Shown here piece after piece: positions 11,992 through 12,348 of a DNA stretch of 12,348 nt; the stretch's first letter is position 1; the number at the start of each line of letters is the position of its first letter. A model generated the notes under the pieces. It ran no database searches and was not told the DNA's origin. It was given only the letters and a program-made list of their open reading frames with translations. Made by a program: the position numbers and the translations under genes. The DNA comes from Anaerolineaceae bacterium (GTDB taxonomy: Bacteria; Chloroflexota; Anaerolineae; JAAYZQ01). The stretch lies in assembly GCA_012514775.1 (NCBI GenBank), contig JAAYZQ010000500.1, forward strand, positions 1 through 12,348, given 5' to 3'.

Positions 11992-12348
11992 GTGGTGACG
12001 AGTAATGCGGCGGGCGAGGCCCGGGCCGCCATCCGGGTGGAAGGCCTGCGCTTTGCCTACCCGCCCCTCTCTTCCGGCGCGATAGCGCCCTGGGTGCTCG
12101 ACGGCCTGGACCTGGAGGTCCGGGCCGGCGAGTGGCTGGCGGTCATGGGCGCCAGCGACGTGGGCAAGACCACCCTCTGCCTGCTCCTGGCCGGCCTGGC
12201 CCCGTCCCTCACCGGCGGCACGCTTGAGGGCCGCGTCCTGGTGGCCGGCCGCGACACACAGCACCATCCTCCGCCCGCCCTGGCCGCCCTCGTGGGCCTG
12301 GTCTTCCAGGAGGTAGAGGCCCAGGTCTTTAACCCCTCCGTCGAGGCA
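11992..12348 (+). CDS. ECF/ABC transporter ATPase subunit (N-terminal part)
   Basis: The frame opens at GTG 11992 (or the next codon, GTG 11995) and stays open to the right edge: 119 codons. The product has an A-loop-like IRVEGLRFAYPP, the Walker A motif VMGASDVGKTTLCLLLAGL, and a Q-loop region VGLVFQEVEAQVFNPSVE, typical of EcfA ATPases. In Walker A the fourth residue is Asp instead of the usual Gly (GASDVGKT), still within GxxxxGK[ST]. Walker B and the ABC signature lie beyond the window. No SD is evident, so it probably relies on coupling to the S-component gene 6 bases upstream. An EcfT gene is expected further on but is not visible. Confidence 0.88.
   Translation, partial: MVTSNAAGEARAAIRVEGLRFAYPPLSSGAIAPWVLDGLDLEVRAGEWLAVMGASDVGKTTLCLLLAGLAPSLTGGTLEGRVLVAGRDTQHHPPPALAALVGLVFQEVEAQVFNPSVEA

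Overview
The window is GC-rich and tightly packed bacterial DNA with good SD sequences, sigma70-type promoters and many GTG/TTG starts. It carries no rRNA, tRNA or marker gene, so lineage is a guess. The Ig-like tail of the first protein, the CHASE-PAS-GAF-HisKA_3 kinase and the DUF5320/NifX-type/CGGC gene set fit an environmental, probably anaerobic or thermophilic Chloroflexota-like bacterium. Confidence in that placement is low to moderate.

Layout. (1) 1-296: the C-terminal end of an exported Ig-like protein on the plus strand, followed by a strong hairpin terminator. (2) 463-3599, minus strand: a NarL-type response regulator and its membrane histidine kinase, joined by an ATGA stop/start overlap. 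Diverging from them at 3756-4145 is a stand-alone receiver protein. The shared intergenic region holds a self-complementary -10 element and two inverted repeats. (3) 4247-4903, minus strand: a NifX/NifB-type cofactor-binding domain carrying a Gly/Met/Arg-rich, coiled-coil tail that resembles DUF5320. It diverges from a plus-strand run at 5349-9658: a DUF4213/DUF364 heavy-metal-chelation protein, a CGGC-domain protein, two DUF5320 proteins, an MFS permease, a SAM methyltransferase and a YkoF/thiamine-binding-like protein. Between the two transcription units lies a matched pair of near-consensus promoters (TTGACA, 17 nt, extended -10 TGCTATRCT) packed with inverted repeats. (4) 9660-11272, minus strand: a GT-B glycosyltransferase and a VanZ-like membrane protein, overlapping by TTGA. 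(5) From 11470, plus strand: an ECF-transporter S component and the start of its ATPase, which runs off the window.

How it may work together. Block 3 is the most interesting part. Proteins linked by family knowledge to metal or cofactor handling share one divergent control region, and the DUF5320-like sequence signature occurs in three separate genes. My inference is a regulated metal or metallocofactor handling system with its own permease. The YkoF-like protein and the ECF S component/ATPase hint at vitamin or vitamin-precursor (thiamine/HMP-like) uptake, but they lie on either side of the oppositely oriented glycosyltransferase pair. Substrates and inducers cannot be read from the sequence.
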